Source: Daphnia carinata
Lineage: Eukaryota; Arthropoda; Branchiopoda; Diplostraca; Daphniidae
NCBI RefSeq assembly: GCF_022539665.2
Contig: NC_081336.1
Coordinates: 3,922,221 to 3,986,220, forward strand
Reading direction: 5' to 3'
Length of the DNA stretch: 64,000 nucleotides
A program made the position numbers and the translations under genes. The notes under the pieces were generated by a model. It saw only the letters and a list, made by a program, of their open reading frames with translations. It had not been told where the DNA came from and ran no database searches. This document shows, in pieces, positions 40,146 to 50,856 of this stretch; position 1 is the first letter of the stretch, and every line of letters begins with the position of its first letter.

Positions 40146-41581
40146 TTTTTAAATAAGTAGTTTCCCTCCTTTCCGGTTTGTTTTACTCCTTCCTTCATGT
40201 TTTACCCTTCGTTAATGTTTTACCGTGTTTTGTTTCACAGTCGTTTCGAAAAAAAAAAAAAAAAAAAAAAAAAATACAGATTCAAGCAGCTGTTTTTTTT
40301 AGAATCCACAGAAAGCTGCGACCGCAAGGACTATACCAGATTGAAATTATATTCGTAATATAATCCTCGGTTAAAAAACTGTAGCCGTTATTTCAAACCA
40401 GCGAAGTTGATCACAACGTGCTAAATCGAGCACAAGACCGTGTAGGCCTACTAGGTAAAACGTGGATTTTACCGTTTGCTTTATTACATAATTCTTGCAC
40501 AGGAACTATGGAACAATGTATTGCATATAGAATAATATATGATAGCCTGGGAGACGCTCTTTAAAATTATGCTCGGCTAACATAGGGAATTCCATTGAAT
40601 CCCGTCCGTGAAGTGGAGAGATTATAACAAAATATGGCAATCCACGTTTTACACAGTCCGCGTTCTTAAATACGGTAGACTCACACGATTTACCGCAGCC
40701 GACTATGTTGTCGTCTGCTCCAATTTCATTTATTCAAGGCTATCTGTGATAAAAACTTCAGGTATGTACAGTGCACAGTTAATTTATACAATACGTCTAA
40801 TATTCGCAACAAAAACCGTAAATTTTTTAAAGTTATTTACAGTGCATTCTGTTTATGTGTTGGAGTCCTTATGAAGCCTTTGAGTCACTAACTTAGATGC
40901 TGTAAGACATTGCTGCCATAGTGTATGAAAAACAGTACTTAAAATAACATGCATAAGATATTCTATCATGTATAGCTTAGATATTACGCAATGTGCAGTT
41001 CCATATGTTGTACTTTGAAATGTATCAGACGCATCATTTTAGTTCACGTACGGAAAAGAGCGTAAAAATGTGTTCGCAAAATTCACGAAGAGGGGAAAGT
41101 TTAAATGCAGCAATGTAATGACGTATAGATGGGCTTAGAGCAGTAGTTGGGAGATTTGTCTTTGATGCGATTTTATTCTTTACTTTAAAATGCGTAAATA
41201 TTAAGTATTGCATTCTAAATTACCTTTAAAAAAAGAATAATAAAAGCGTTTTGTCTAAGAAAGCCACAAAATCATTCTGTAGATCGTTAGATAAGAAGTG
41301 GGATTTTGCTTAAGTTCCCATCGTTTGTCTGACCGGTGTACCACTTTTTTGGACGTATATCAGCTAAGATTTTTTGAGTTCATTACCTTTGATAAAACGC
41401 CAGAAGGAACAGTGTGATTGTGTTTAGTTTACCGTAACACGTTACCAGTAAACGAATAGTGTTTTTGAGAACTACGTAAACATTGGTATAATCAACAGAA
41501 GATTTGATCAAATTTCATTCGAATTTTTAGGTGTGTTTCCGTACAAGGGGTTCTTCAGGTTCTGAGGTCGAAGTGTTCATC
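40146..41581. other. Intergenic region with A25 run
   Basis: An uninterrupted adenine run of about 25 bases lies at 40250-40274, just beyond the XPC stop. No gene is seen. The last 60 bases probably hold the 5' UTR of the acetyltransferase; a TTTTTAG acceptor-like site is at about 41524-41530. Confidence 0.5.
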
Positions 41582-42469
41582 ATGGATCACGACAAGTATG
41601 GGATCCGCAAAGCCATAAAGGAAGACTGTGAATCAATCCAGCGACTAATACAAGTATGCCATTGATATTATAAGTAGTTTTTTTTTCCTTCACTTGCTCC
41701 CAGTAGCTTCACAAAAACAAAATTGGTTCACATGGTTCATTAACTTATATCGCCCCTTAAGCTGTATATTTTGTAAGTGCATATAACACTGTAAAATTTT
41801 TAAAGAATCTTTTTGAAATTTTGTGTATTTTCAGGAATTAGCCGACTACGAAAAAATGCCGAATGGTCCCCAACTCGACCCAAAAAGTACTCAGTAAAAA
41901 AAAAAAATTAAGATGTTCTGAAATCAACCCTATTTTACTTAGTTTATTAATTATAGCGCTAGAGCAAGATGGATTTGGGATCCGTCCTTTTTTTGAAGCA
42001 TTTGTAGCTGTGGAGAAAGAGTCGAACCGGATCATTGGATTTGCGCTATATTTCTTTACGTATTCTACCTGGGTAATTATTATCGTTAACCATTATTTGA
42101 GTAAATGGATATCAAGTTGCTGTTGTTTAGCAAGGGAAGTCGTTGTACATGGAGGATATTTACGTACAGCTCCAACATCGACGGAAAGGGGTTGGTTTGT
42201 CCCTCCTTCGCGCCGTCTCCCAGGTATTCATGAATAGTCAGTATGATTCCTTGCTTGAAGATTATTAACAAATAGCATTACTGTTACGTCATTAGGCGGC
42301 GCTTTCAGAAAACTGTGTTCGCTTGAACTTTTCCGTTTTGAATTGGAATTCACCTTCCATTGAATTCTATAAGTCATTGGGGGCATCAGATTTGACAGAG
42401 AAAGAAGGGTGGCACTGTTTTCGGATGAATAGAGCCGAAATCGAACAACTAGCCCAATGTAAAGCGTGA
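41582..42469 (+). CDS. SAT1: Diamine (spermidine/spermine) N1-acetyltransferase
   Basis: Five exons join in frame to 168 residues (human SAT1 has 171): 41582-41653, 41835-41886, 41957-42072, 42131-42223 and 42296-42469. Landmarks are IQRLIQELADYE, LEQDGFGIRPFFEAFVAV, IIGFALYFFTYSTW, YMEDIYVQLQHRRKGVGLSL (the acetyl-CoA loop, R-R-K-G-V-G) and NWNSPSIEFYKSLGASDLT near the C-terminus. It is a GNAT fold enzyme that acetylates polyamines with acetyl-CoA, the rate-limiting step of polyamine breakdown in the cytosol. An ATTAAA poly(A) signal follows 18 bases after the stop. It lies downstream of XPC on the same strand but is too far away to suggest co-transcription. Assignment to SAT1 rather than SAT2 is not resolvable for an arthropod. 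Confidence 0.94.
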
Positions 42470-42486
42470 TACACTTAACGATTTCT

Positions 42487-42492
42487 ATTAAA
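42487..42492 (+). terminator. Poly(A) signal of the acetyltransferase
   Basis: The variant signal ATTAAA lies just after the stop codon. Confidence 0.6.
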
Positions 42493-42708
42493 CATTGTAA
42501 GCTAAAACCACAACAACAAAAAATTCCCTTTTTGTTGATGAAATACCTTGACATTTGGTACAAAGGCCTTATTGAATATGCATTTGCAGCGATTTAAACA
42601 CGAGCAGTTAGACTTTCTTGTCAGGAATTCAGCATGTGGTAAATCTTATGTTTAGTAAAAATTCCACAAGTTCCAGTTTAAATTAAAGGGATTGCTTTGA
42701 ATATTACA

Positions 42709-42781
42709 GTCCTCATAGCTGAACGGTAGAATCTTATTGAATAGTGACACCGTCTACCTACAGTTCTGTTCCTGACTGTGG
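42709..42781 (+). repeat. tRNA-like sequence 1 (degenerate)
   Basis: The box A-like string TAGCTGAACGGTAGAAT is followed at tRNA spacing by a box B-like GTTCTGTTCC. The arms are poorly paired, so it is probably a tRNA-derived fossil. Confidence 0.45.
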
Positions 42782-42924
42782 TAAACTAAATTAAGCAATA
42801 AAATATGAAATGTTTGTTAAACTGATAATTCATCGGTATGTATTTTCCTTGATTTAATATGTTTTATGTAAGTATACACATGATTACGCCAAATGAGAAA
42901 ACAAATATTGTTAAACAAAGCATG

Positions 42925-42996
42925 TGACTCGCGGCTCAATGGTTGAGTATCGGTTTGCTGTGCTGAAAATCTAGGGTTCAATTCCCTGCGGAGTCA
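42925..42996 (+). repeat. tRNA-like sequence 2 with near-complete cloverleaf
   Basis: The 72 bases can form all four arms. The acceptor stem pairs 6 of 7 (TGACTC with GAGTCA). The D stem is CTCAA/TTGAG, the anticodon stem TCGGT/GCTGA with a 7-base loop showing GCT, and the T arm AGGGTTCAATTCCCT. Some pairs are wobbles. It shares GCTCAATGG, a following ATCGG and GGGTTC with other tRNA-like copies here, so it is more likely the head of a repeat than a decoding tRNA. Confidence 0.55.
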
Positions 42997-43337
42997 AGTT
43001 GAAAAATCTAAAGCATCAATCCAACTGGTACTATGAAAATGGTGCTTTCAAGCAGTATCATGGTTATGAAAAGCTATACTATAATGAGGAATCATTGTAA
43101 CTATGCAACGTGCTGTTGTACGTGTCCCACTTGAATTGGCTATATCAGTCTATAATTTATAATACTGAAGATGTGTTGGGTTAGACCCCCACTAGTATGT
43201 GAATGGTAGTTTGGTGTGAAGGTAGCATGTGAGTGAACTAAATAGAATGTAGGTAGCAATATAGGAAAAGTTAATAGAAACTTACAGAATTAATTTTTAA
43301 AAATGATTTTATTGATTATTTCTTTTTTTGCGTCAAC

Positions 43338-43385
43338 TAAGGTAAGTAAGGTATGTAGGCTACCTCAAGTCGATTACTTGCTATG
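43338..43385 (+). repeat. Truncated copy of the hairpin-chain element
   Basis: TTTTTGCGTCAACTAAGG matches the opening of the element at 51617 and is again preceded, about 340 bases upstream, by a tRNA-like head (42925). Only the first hairpin region remains. Confidence 0.5.
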
Positions 43386-44361
43386 AGTGTGTAAAAATAT
43401 TTCAGAATGCCTAGTGTACAACGTTTTTAAAACTCAAAAGATTGAACGCTACCGTCGTCTGCCATGTCCACCATTAGCTACGTAGACGTGTCAACATTTT
43501 TGCTCTGTTGTTTTTTAAAGTTTTCCCTTGTTTTGTGCATCGTTACCAGCGAGTAAGCAACATTCGATCATTATTTTTATCCAGGCATTATTGTTTTGCA
43601 GTATTGTTAGAATTAGGAACATGGAAGCCTTATGTTAACCATCAATGATAAGTTGAACACAGAAAGCAGGCAAGTCTATACTCTGCAGCACAAGTCTATA
43701 GCTTGTGCCTTGGAAAATGCAATCTTCTGGTTTTGCTAGGGTTGAGTGTCCCTCAACTCTAACTCAGAACATAGCAGAAATATTATTGGCAAATTTTATG
43801 CTACAGTATTATTGGACAGTGAGTCTCTCACATTGAATCCTGAGTAGATTTAAAAGAATTGGCTCAACTAATTCAAGCTCGAGCCCACTAGCTGAGCTAT
43901 CACCCCTTAACTTATCTGATTTTTTCATCTATCTCTAGAAAATTAATTGGTTTATTTACTTTTTTCACTTTTCTTTTAAATACTGTGACTTCGGTTCTAC
44001 CAGATATCTCTTGTTTAAACTTCTTGAATCTTTGTTCAACTAACAAAGCTTTATGACAACGGTTTGTCACGAGCTCATGTTGAAAGGAGATTGAAGATAT
44101 GGAATGTTAGATTACTGTTCAGCAAAAATTTTTTTTTAATGAAATGCTATTTTACAGAAGTAGTATTCTCTGTGTTTATTCTGTTTCATCGTTATGGTTC
44201 CAGTAATCCTAGGAAATTACTTGAGCTAATTTTCATTTTTTAACTTGTTATTTTTAATATACCTGTGAACCATAATCATACTTTGATCTCTTTTTTTATA
44301 AATTCTTATGCTCTGTTATATAATTTCTTTACATCTGTTAACAGGGTACAAAAAGAAAGTC
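43386..44361. other. Intergenic, AT-rich
   Basis: I see no gene and no clear repeat in this stretch. Confidence 0.5.
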
Positions 44362-44755
44362 CTGAGAGTCGCCCCATCGTCGTCTTTGTCTTCATCATCA
44401 TCTGATCGCCGCCTTCCCGTCAATCATCAGCGCGTCACCGTCTTAAGGCCGTGTTCACCTTGGTCACCGTCTCACCTTTGCCTTCATCTTCGCCGTCTTC
44501 GTCTTCGCCGTCTTCGCTTTCGCCGTCTTTGCCATCGCTATCGCCGTCATCGCTTTTGCCTTCGCCATCGCCATCGCCGTCTTCCCCTTTGTCTTTATCT
44601 TCGCCATCGCTTCATCGTCGCCGTTGCCTTCGCCTTCGCCTTCGCCATCGCCTTCGCCATCGCTTCATCGTCACCGTTGCCTTTGCCTTTGCCTTCGCCA
44701 TTGCCATCGCCCCAGCGCCGCCGTTGCCTTTGCCTTCGCCATTCGCCTTGGTATT
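44362..44755. repeat. Irregular CCTTCGCCATCG-type minisatellite
   Basis: Short units such as GCCTTCGCC, GCCGTCTTCG and ATCGC are repeated over about 390 bases. Long open frames here in several phases come from the repeat, not from selection. Confidence 0.8.
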
Positions 44756-44795
44756 GTTTTGTTTTGTTTTCTTTGTTTGTTTGTTTGTTTGTTTT

Positions 44796-44836
44796 GTGCT
44801 GTTCTGTTCTGTTCTGTTCTGTTCTGTTCTGTTCTG
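44796..44836. repeat. (TTCTG)n pentanucleotide repeat
   Basis: About seven to eight TTCTG units follow a TTTG-rich tract and directly precede the inverted-repeat element at 44845. Confidence 0.85.
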
Positions 44837-44844
44837 TAGTGTAT

Positions 44845-45196
44845 AAGCTAACCCGTTGGCTGCCACCCCGTTTGCTCCCATTTTTTTTGTAGCTTTTAGG
44901 GACCGGGCGCTGTTCTTCCCCATGGCCATGGGGGAACAGTCGCCAATGCGCCTAAAGACACAAAGACCTTGTGTCTTTAGGCGCATAGTAGGCAATGCAC
45001 CAGTAGGGACTTCTCTTTTTCGGCACGTTGATAGATTCTTGGGGTGTGCATTCCCGGAATGGTTTTTATCACCGTGCCAGCCCGGACTTGTCTTCGGACA
45101 AGTCCTACCTTGTTCGCGATCCTTCAGACGCGATCGTAGCGATTGTAGTTTGCACAACCTACGGGTTGCATGGCGTGGCAGCCAACGTGTTAGCTT
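44845..45196. mobile_element. 352-bp element with terminal inverted repeats and five internal hairpins
   Basis: The 25-base ends match in inverted orientation at 23 positions (AAGCTAAC, one variable base, CGTTGGCTGCCAC). Inside are a 16-base palindrome CCCCATGGCCATGGGG flanked by CTGTTC/GAACAG (44910-44939); an 18-bp perfect stem with a 5-base loop (44946-44986); a stem GGCACG..GATA/TATC..CGTGCC (45022-45078); a 9-bp perfect stem with TTCG loop (45084-45105); and CAACC/GGTTG with TACG loop (45155-45168). There is no coding potential. The size and ends suggest a MITE or foldback element; the loops suggest a structured transcript. A clean target duplication is not visible. Confidence 0.7.
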
Positions 45197-46237
45197 TATT
45201 TAAGTGTATGTATTTTTTGTGTTGTATTTATATGTATGTACTTGTATGTAATTTGTGTTTTGTAAAATAGTGGAGGAATTGTTTGGGTGGAGGTGGGACA
45301 ATAAAAATAATTTCAATATTATTTCCCGTCTTTGTATTTCATTTTATAATATTAGGTGTTCTAATTACAGAAACTATTACTTTATAACCAGTTCCCTTTT
45401 CTATTTCACTGAACTTCAAGCCATTAATTAAAAATGTATCATTTTTACCATCCAACAAAGAAATTTACTTTTTCAAACCCACAACTGACAATAAATTTTT
45501 GTAGATTTAAATTTTCAGTGACCTTCCCAACGTGACTTGTCAACTCAATGCATCCCAATTCAACTGACCATGAAGGAGCTCTTTGTTTCTTGCACATAAG
45601 AAAATAATTAACCAATGCAAGAATGATAGACATCTTTTATTACACTAACAAGAGAACATTGATGTCTTTCTTTTCTGCCATATGAATGATTCTGCAGCCA
45701 CCACAGATATCAGGTACATTCCAAAGACCTGAAAGTACAATTACAACATTTAAACCTTTAACGAAAAGTTGCAATACCACCTAATGGCACCTGCGAGAAT
45801 CTAGGGGATCTAAATTGTGAAAAGGATATGAAAGCTACACCTTTTTACCGGTTCTATATCCTTTGTAGCACCTTTCAACTGTAACTGAAAAACTGGGTGT
45901 AAGTGCCTAACGGAGATGAAAAAGGTGGTGTGAAGCCAAGCCATGCTCCTTTAAATAATTTAGAACATATGTGAAACAATAACTTTTTTACATGAGTTTT
46001 TGCCATAATACCTTTAAGTTAGTATGGATTCAATCCACAAAGTCAGGTAAAAAAAAAAAAAAAAGGTAGTGAAATTTCAAGAAAAGAGACGGTCTTTTAA
46101 GCTACTATCCCCAGGTCCAACACCACGCGAAATGGAACGGCTGACAGAACAGCCGACGTGGTCAAATGATTCAGAGTTGGTATTAATCCGCTAGATGTCT
46201 AGAAAATATTTGAAAACAAAATTCATCAGCAAAGATA
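45197..46237. other. Intergenic, AT-rich
   Basis: I see no supported gene. A short minus-strand open frame at 45445-45633 has no recognisable match. Confidence 0.45.
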
Positions 46238-46242
46238 ATCGA

Positions 46243-46315
46243 ATGTGACAAGGTAGCTATTGGTAAAGCGTTGGTATGGGGATGTAAAGGTCTGTGGTTC
46301 AAATCGCCGTTGTGT
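46243..46315 (+). repeat. tRNA-like sequence 3
   Basis: The box A-like GGTAGCTATTGGTAAAGC and box B-like GTGGTTCAAATCGCC have normal spacing. The acceptor stem is poor. Confidence 0.45.
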
Positions 46316-46404
46316 TCGTAGCTTAATAAAATTCGGAAAGTGCTTAGAGTATTTATTTCGGTGAATTTTACACGAATCAAGTCCTAATTTAAGTAATGTG
46401 TGTG

Positions 46405-46467
46405 TCAAATTCCGTAGCCGAATGGTAGAGCATCTGCTGCAATAACGACATATCTAAGGATCGATTA
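46405..46467 (+). repeat. tRNA-like sequence 4, joined to a half foldback element
   Basis: The box A-like GTAGCCGAATGGTAGAGCATC is followed by AAGGATCGATTATGG. The last bases are also the first bases of the foldback arm starting at 46467. Confidence 0.45.
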
Positions 46468-46550
46468 TGGCAATCCGTTTTACCCCCCCCCCCCCCCCCA
46501 AAAAAAAAATATCGGCCTTTTTTTCTATCTACCGACCGGTAGATGGCGAA
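46467..46550 (+). mobile_element. Half copy of a foldback element
   Basis: It starts ATGGCAATCCGTTTTACCCC, continues with a long C run, an A run and ATATCGGCCTTT, and ends near ACCGGTAGATGGCGA. The order is the same as the left arm of the full element at 50857-51032; the second arm is missing. Confidence 0.6.
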
Positions 46551-47394
46551 AGCAACCGAAACAAATGCCAGCAGAAAGCAAATAAATGCCAAAGGTGAGA
46601 CATGCTGGAAAGGCTTGATACAAATGTGTAGGCGTAGTTTTGGAATTCAGAGGTGCTAGCTGGCTGTTTGGTAAAACTTCAGTTAAATTTGGTTTCAATT
46701 CAATATGTTTTATTTATTATTTGTGTGATTACGCAAAGGATTGGGCCATCCAGGCAATGTGGATATTCTGCCATGTACATGATAAACCTAGGATTCTTCG
46801 TCAACATGCAAGATGTTACCCCCTGGTAATGCTTTTCCGCTGAGTTTGTTTAGTTTTCTAATTTTAATCGTCAATGTCGTATTAGCAAACTACTGATGAC
46901 AGAAAAGCTGATACATTGGGACGATGGTTACAGCAAGTGTGATGAATAAATCACCATAGATCAGTTGCCTTGTCTTCCCAATTGCAACAAAGACGAATCA
47001 GGGAGTCAAAAATATTAAAAGGTGGTACTATTTTAATTGTTTTAATTGATATATCGCTAAGTGCTGATATTTGTGTAGAATGTGCTGGAATTCATGTCAT
47101 CCTGGAGAGGACTAAAAAAAAGAGATGTATCCATGAAGCAGTTCATTAGTCATGTCCCAAATGAATGCCTGTGTCAACCAGCAATCTTTCAATGACTAAC
47201 AAGGATTTAATGATTCTGAAATCATAGGCAACATTCCTAAATCCCACCTGTCAAAAGATTTGAATGCAACAATTTTTATTCTGAACTGATGCCTGCCAAA
47301 TTCTTTTCCCATAAAATGAGGTGATATGAGGTTATAATGGAAATTGCTGTTAAGACTGCCGAGACCAGGTACATTATTTACCTTAACGTTTAGT

Positions 47395-47715
47395 GATCAA
47401 AACAACCAACTTTGTAACCTTTCTGTTTTTTATGGTGCATGGAACGTCCAATCGCAAAGCCCATAGAAGATCTCTGTGGCCAAGACGAAGAATTCTTCCA
47501 AACTTTCGTATTCAAGTTTTGGCCATAGTGATCATTTGCAACTGCATAGCCTTTTAGAAGCTCCTGCCAAGAATCTACAGGAATATGGCAGATGATGGAT
47601 TTATGTACCATGTAAGCTATATCAATAAGAATGTTTTATGCTTATCTATATTTTATTTTCTTAGTTTAGATTAATAGCAACAGTGAACCTGCGAAGGTTT
47701 CTGGTTGGGATGTGA
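47395..47715 (+). pseudogene. Remnant of an unidentified gene, mirror copy of 49614-50470
   Basis: The terminal exon-like piece 47665-47715 (acceptor TTCTTAG) reads FRLIATVNLRRFLVG then M and stop. It resembles YRLIVTLDLKRFLVG in the minus-strand copy at 49614-49670. The preceding piece ends at 47611 with a GTAAGC donor and resembles the exon at 49727-49879, but stops interrupt it. The segment KTAET near 47355 matches KTAEN in the other copy. The order relative to the 0.6-kb repeat arm is mirrored on both sides. I do not recognise the protein. Confidence 0.5.
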
Positions 47716-47794
47716 TGACGAAAAGTTATAATAATTTGAAATACGGAATTGAATTTCCCTCCATTAGCAGCCTGTGTATTCCCGCGTATTATGG

Positions 47795-48410
47795 TATTAA
47801 TTATTTAAAAATTGAAGTGCATATCTGGGCTCCCTTCCTTTCCGTAGCCCCGTTTCCCCTTGACTCGTAATAAGCCCGTAGGGGGTCATGCCCCTACTGT
47901 ACGGTATATATAAAAATAACATATACCGAGGTTTGGAGGGCTCTGGCCGGAAAGGGGACGTGGGGGTCCGCTTAGTCCGATGATGTGTTCACGGAGGGCG
48001 ACGTGGCTACCACAAATCCGAACTAAAGGTTAATCGCTCCAGTAAAAATGTTCCAAATCTTCGGCTCTTCTTCCGGCTTCTCTTAGCCAATCACCGGGTA
48101 ATCTCCCCGGTGGGTCAACAAGGCAGTGTCTCCCCCTGCCTGGGTTGACGGCAACTTTTGAAAGGGATATTGTGCCTTTTTAAAGTTGCAAAAATAATTC
48201 TGATGTGCAGAGAATTGTCAATAAAATTTTCTTTATAAAATATTTTTTCCAAAATTTGTTTCTTTCATTGTCTGTTTTCGCTGTGTTTACACATTACATT
48301 TATCAACTTTTTTTTATTTAGCTTGCTCAATTCAACTTTATTGTTTTTGCCACCTTTGATGGTAAGCATTGTTTCCATTGGTTTATCGTTTATCTGTAAG
48401 CATTCAATCA
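47795..48410. repeat. Left arm of a 0.6-kb inverted repeat (element copy L, reading leftwards)
   Basis: This arm is nearly the exact reverse complement of 48931-49550; stretches of tens of bases match with single differences. On the minus strand it carries the same hairpin series as the right arm and ends with the string GGGAGCCCAGATATGCACTT. The tRNA-like sequence at 48408-48478 sits at its inner end, as a head reading outwards. Confidence 0.9.
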
Positions 48411-48478
48411 TTATCCAGGGATCGAACCCTGGATGTTCGGCATACCGCGCCGATGCTCTACCAATGAGCCATGAATCA
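48408..48478 (-). repeat. tRNA-like sequence 5, head of element copy L
   Basis: On the minus strand it has TGGCTCATTGGTAGAGCATC (box A) and CCAGGGTTCGATCCCTGG (T arm with perfect stem and box B). The acceptor stem is weak. Confidence 0.6.
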
Positions 48479-48599
48479 TATGATGACAAGTTGGCTTTTT
48501 TCTAGTCACTTGCGGACTTGCATTTACACTTAGAATAAAACTGAAATGCAATACTGCAATATTGTCTTCTACATTTATTCTGCTTCATTTTTTTACATC

Positions 48600-48666
48600 T
48601 ACTGAGATTTGAACCCTGGGTAACAGATATCGCAGCTAAAGTCTCTACCACAGAGCTATGGACCTT
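48600..48666 (-). repeat. tRNA-like sequence 6
   Basis: On the minus strand TAGCTCTGTGGTAGAG (box A) and CAGGGTTCAAATCTC (box B) lie at tRNA spacing. It is in the spacer of the inverted repeat. Confidence 0.55.
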
Positions 48667-48764
48667 ATGAACGCAACAGACAGATAAACATATAGTTGTG
48701 AGAGACTGCATAAACATCTTAGACGATAACATATGATATGCGATAATAAAAAATTTATATATAT

Positions 48765-48830
48765 CTCGTGGCTCAATGTTAGAGCATCGGTGTTGCACGC
48801 TGAATGTCTGGGGATCGGTTCCCATACGAG
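48765..48830 (+). repeat. tRNA-like sequence 7, head of element copy R
   Basis: The acceptor-like ends CTCGT and ACGAG pair. Box A is TGGCTCAATGTTAGAGCATC and box B GGGATCGGTTCCC. It faces rightwards into the right arm. Confidence 0.55.
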
Positions 48831-48930
48831 CAAAATAAAATACAAACACAAAATTACTTCAGAAAATATCCAGGTATTACACGTTGTTCCTTGAATCTAA
48901 GTTGAAGAATTCAAAGAATGTAATAAATAA

Positions 48931-49550
48931 TAATTGAATTCTTACAGATAAACGATAGACCAATGGAAACAATGCTTACCATCATAGGTGGCAAAAACAA
49001 TAAAGATGAATTGAGCAAGCTAAATAAAAAAAAAAATTGATAAATATAATGAATGAACACAGCGAATACAGACAATGAAAGAAACAAATTTTGGAAAAAA
49101 TATTTTATAAAAAAAATTTTATTGACAATTCTCTGCACATCAGAATTATTTTTGCAACTTTAAAAAGGCACAATAGCCCTTTCAAAAGTTGCCGTCAACC
49201 CAGGCAGGGGGAGACACTGCCTTGTTGACCCACCGGGGAGATTACCCGGTGATTGGCTAAGAGAAGCCGGAAGAAGAGCCGAAGATTTGGAACATTTTTA
49301 CTGGAGCGATTAACCTTTAGTTCGGATTTGTGGTAGCCACGTCGCCCTCCGTGAACACATCATCGGACTAGGCGGACCCCCACGTCCCCTTTCCGGCCAG
49401 AGCCCTCCAAACCTCGGTATATGTTATTTTTATATATACCGTACAGTAGGGGCATGACCCCCTACGGGCTTATTATGAGTCAAGGGGAAACGGGGCTACG
49501 GAAAGGAAGGGAGCCCAGATATGCACTTCAATTTTTTAAATATAAAATAC
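48931..49550. repeat. Right arm of the inverted repeat (hairpin-chain element copy R, reading rightwards)
   Basis: Read on the plus strand, successive hairpins are GTCAAC/GTTGAC extended by AGGCAG/CTGCCT (49194-49229), CACCGGG/CCCGGTG (49231-49251), GGCT/AGCC (49255-49268), GGTATAT/ATATACC (49416-49440) and GTAGGGG/CCCCTAC (49446-49465). The 3' part ends GGGAGCCCAGATATGCACTT and an AT-rich tail. No protein is encoded. Confidence 0.85.
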
Positions 49551-49613
49551 CGTCTCGGGAATCCGAATGAAGTATAGAAATGTCATGTCATCCATCCAAT
49601 CATTACAATTTAT

Positions 49614-50470
49614 TCAGTGTCTTGCCCCAACCAAGAATCTTTTCAGATCCAATGTTACTATTAACCTATACTGAGAAAAGAAAAACAACACCATTAAGCA
49701 TCTCAATTGTTGCTCATGTGACTTACATGACTCATAGATTCAACTTCTGGCAGAAGCTTGGGAAAGGCCATACAAATTGCAGATGAAAATCATTGTATAA
49801 GGCTCTTGAATGATAAAATAGCACCTGTAGCTTGTTGCATTGTTGATAGTTGTGTTCCCAGTATGCTGAAAATCCTTTCCTATTGGATAATTTTTTTTTT
49901 GTAGATTAGACATGGTTGGCAAAAAGGAGGAGAAATGCTTTGTCATAAATTCAAAATTTTTTCAAGAAAATTCCTTTCATACCTTAAGAGTCCATGTATG
50001 ATGTTCATCGCTGCAATGCCAGCGAAGTAAAACATCTTTAGGGCCATTTAAGTACCCAGCTTCACCAACACTCTGAACGTAAAGGACAAGCTGTTCTTAG
50101 CAAGAGAAGCAGAATTATTTGAGGCTTCTAGCTGTGACAGAACTATAAAGGATTGCTGTTACACAAGATTCATTTACACAAGATGGTACTTCTCATTAGA
50201 CAACATGCATACTCTATTACTTTACCTCATACCTTAATGGTAATGCACTCTCAGTGTTTTTTCAACTGTAGGCTCACTCTTCCATCCTGTAACACTTCCA
50301 GACTTGACTTGATCCCCTGCTAAAATTCTGTGAATGCAAAATAATAGCATTAAAAATACTTTTTTGGTAGACAAAAAACCGAAAAGTACCTAATCCATGT
50401 TTGATGTTGAACTCATGCCATTTCTGGGTTTCCGAACCACACCCATTTTCGGCAGTCTTTATGGTAATAT
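49614..50470 (-). pseudogene. Multi-exon remnant of an unidentified gene
   Basis: On the minus strand, exon-like blocks with normal splice sites are: about 50470-50390 (WHEFNIKHGL), 50319-50233 (GSVTGWKSEPTVEKTLRVHY), 50090-49983 (LVLYVQSVGEAGYLNG, ending HHTWTLK), 49879-49727 (starts ERIFSILGTQLSTM, contains FPKLLPEVESMSH) and 49670-49614 (YRLIVTLDLKRFLVG then stop). Phases join except that the second block has an extra base creating TAA, and the fourth has an in-frame TGA at 49790-49792. A partial mirrored copy lies at 47395-47715. It is either a pseudogene or a gene with sequence errors. I do not recognise the family. Confidence 0.5.
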
Positions 50471-50856
50471 TAATCAAAGCCACATGTACCACTATGAAAT
50501 GGATGTTGAAAAGCAAATAAAAACCTGTTGAGATGGATATCAGGAGAATCAGAATAGATCTCAATCAACTTCAGTTATTCTTTTCCCTATAGTACTTAGT
50601 GACATAGCATAACAGATATACCTGCCTCAATTCAGAACCATAGACCAACGGAAAAGAACACAGAAATGTAGCTGTGAAAGCAGATCACTTTAGAACAAAG
50701 GATCAGGTATAGATCATCTAAGAGTAGACCTAAAATGCAAAGACAAAAATATTGGGCATAATTGCAGCTTACCAAACATAGTAGCAAAATAAAATAATTG
50801 TCAAAGAAAGACATATGCACACTTGGGTTGGCGAATGGGTAAGTCTGATGCAATGT

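Noticed and set aside
40250-40274. A25 run as the tail of a retroposed gene
   Set aside because: No intronless gene copy or target duplication lies upstream; XPC itself has introns.
44308-44892. Long open frames on both strands (up to about 190 codons)
   Set aside because: They lie in a CCTTCGCCATCG-type minisatellite and read as repeats of a few residues in every frame.
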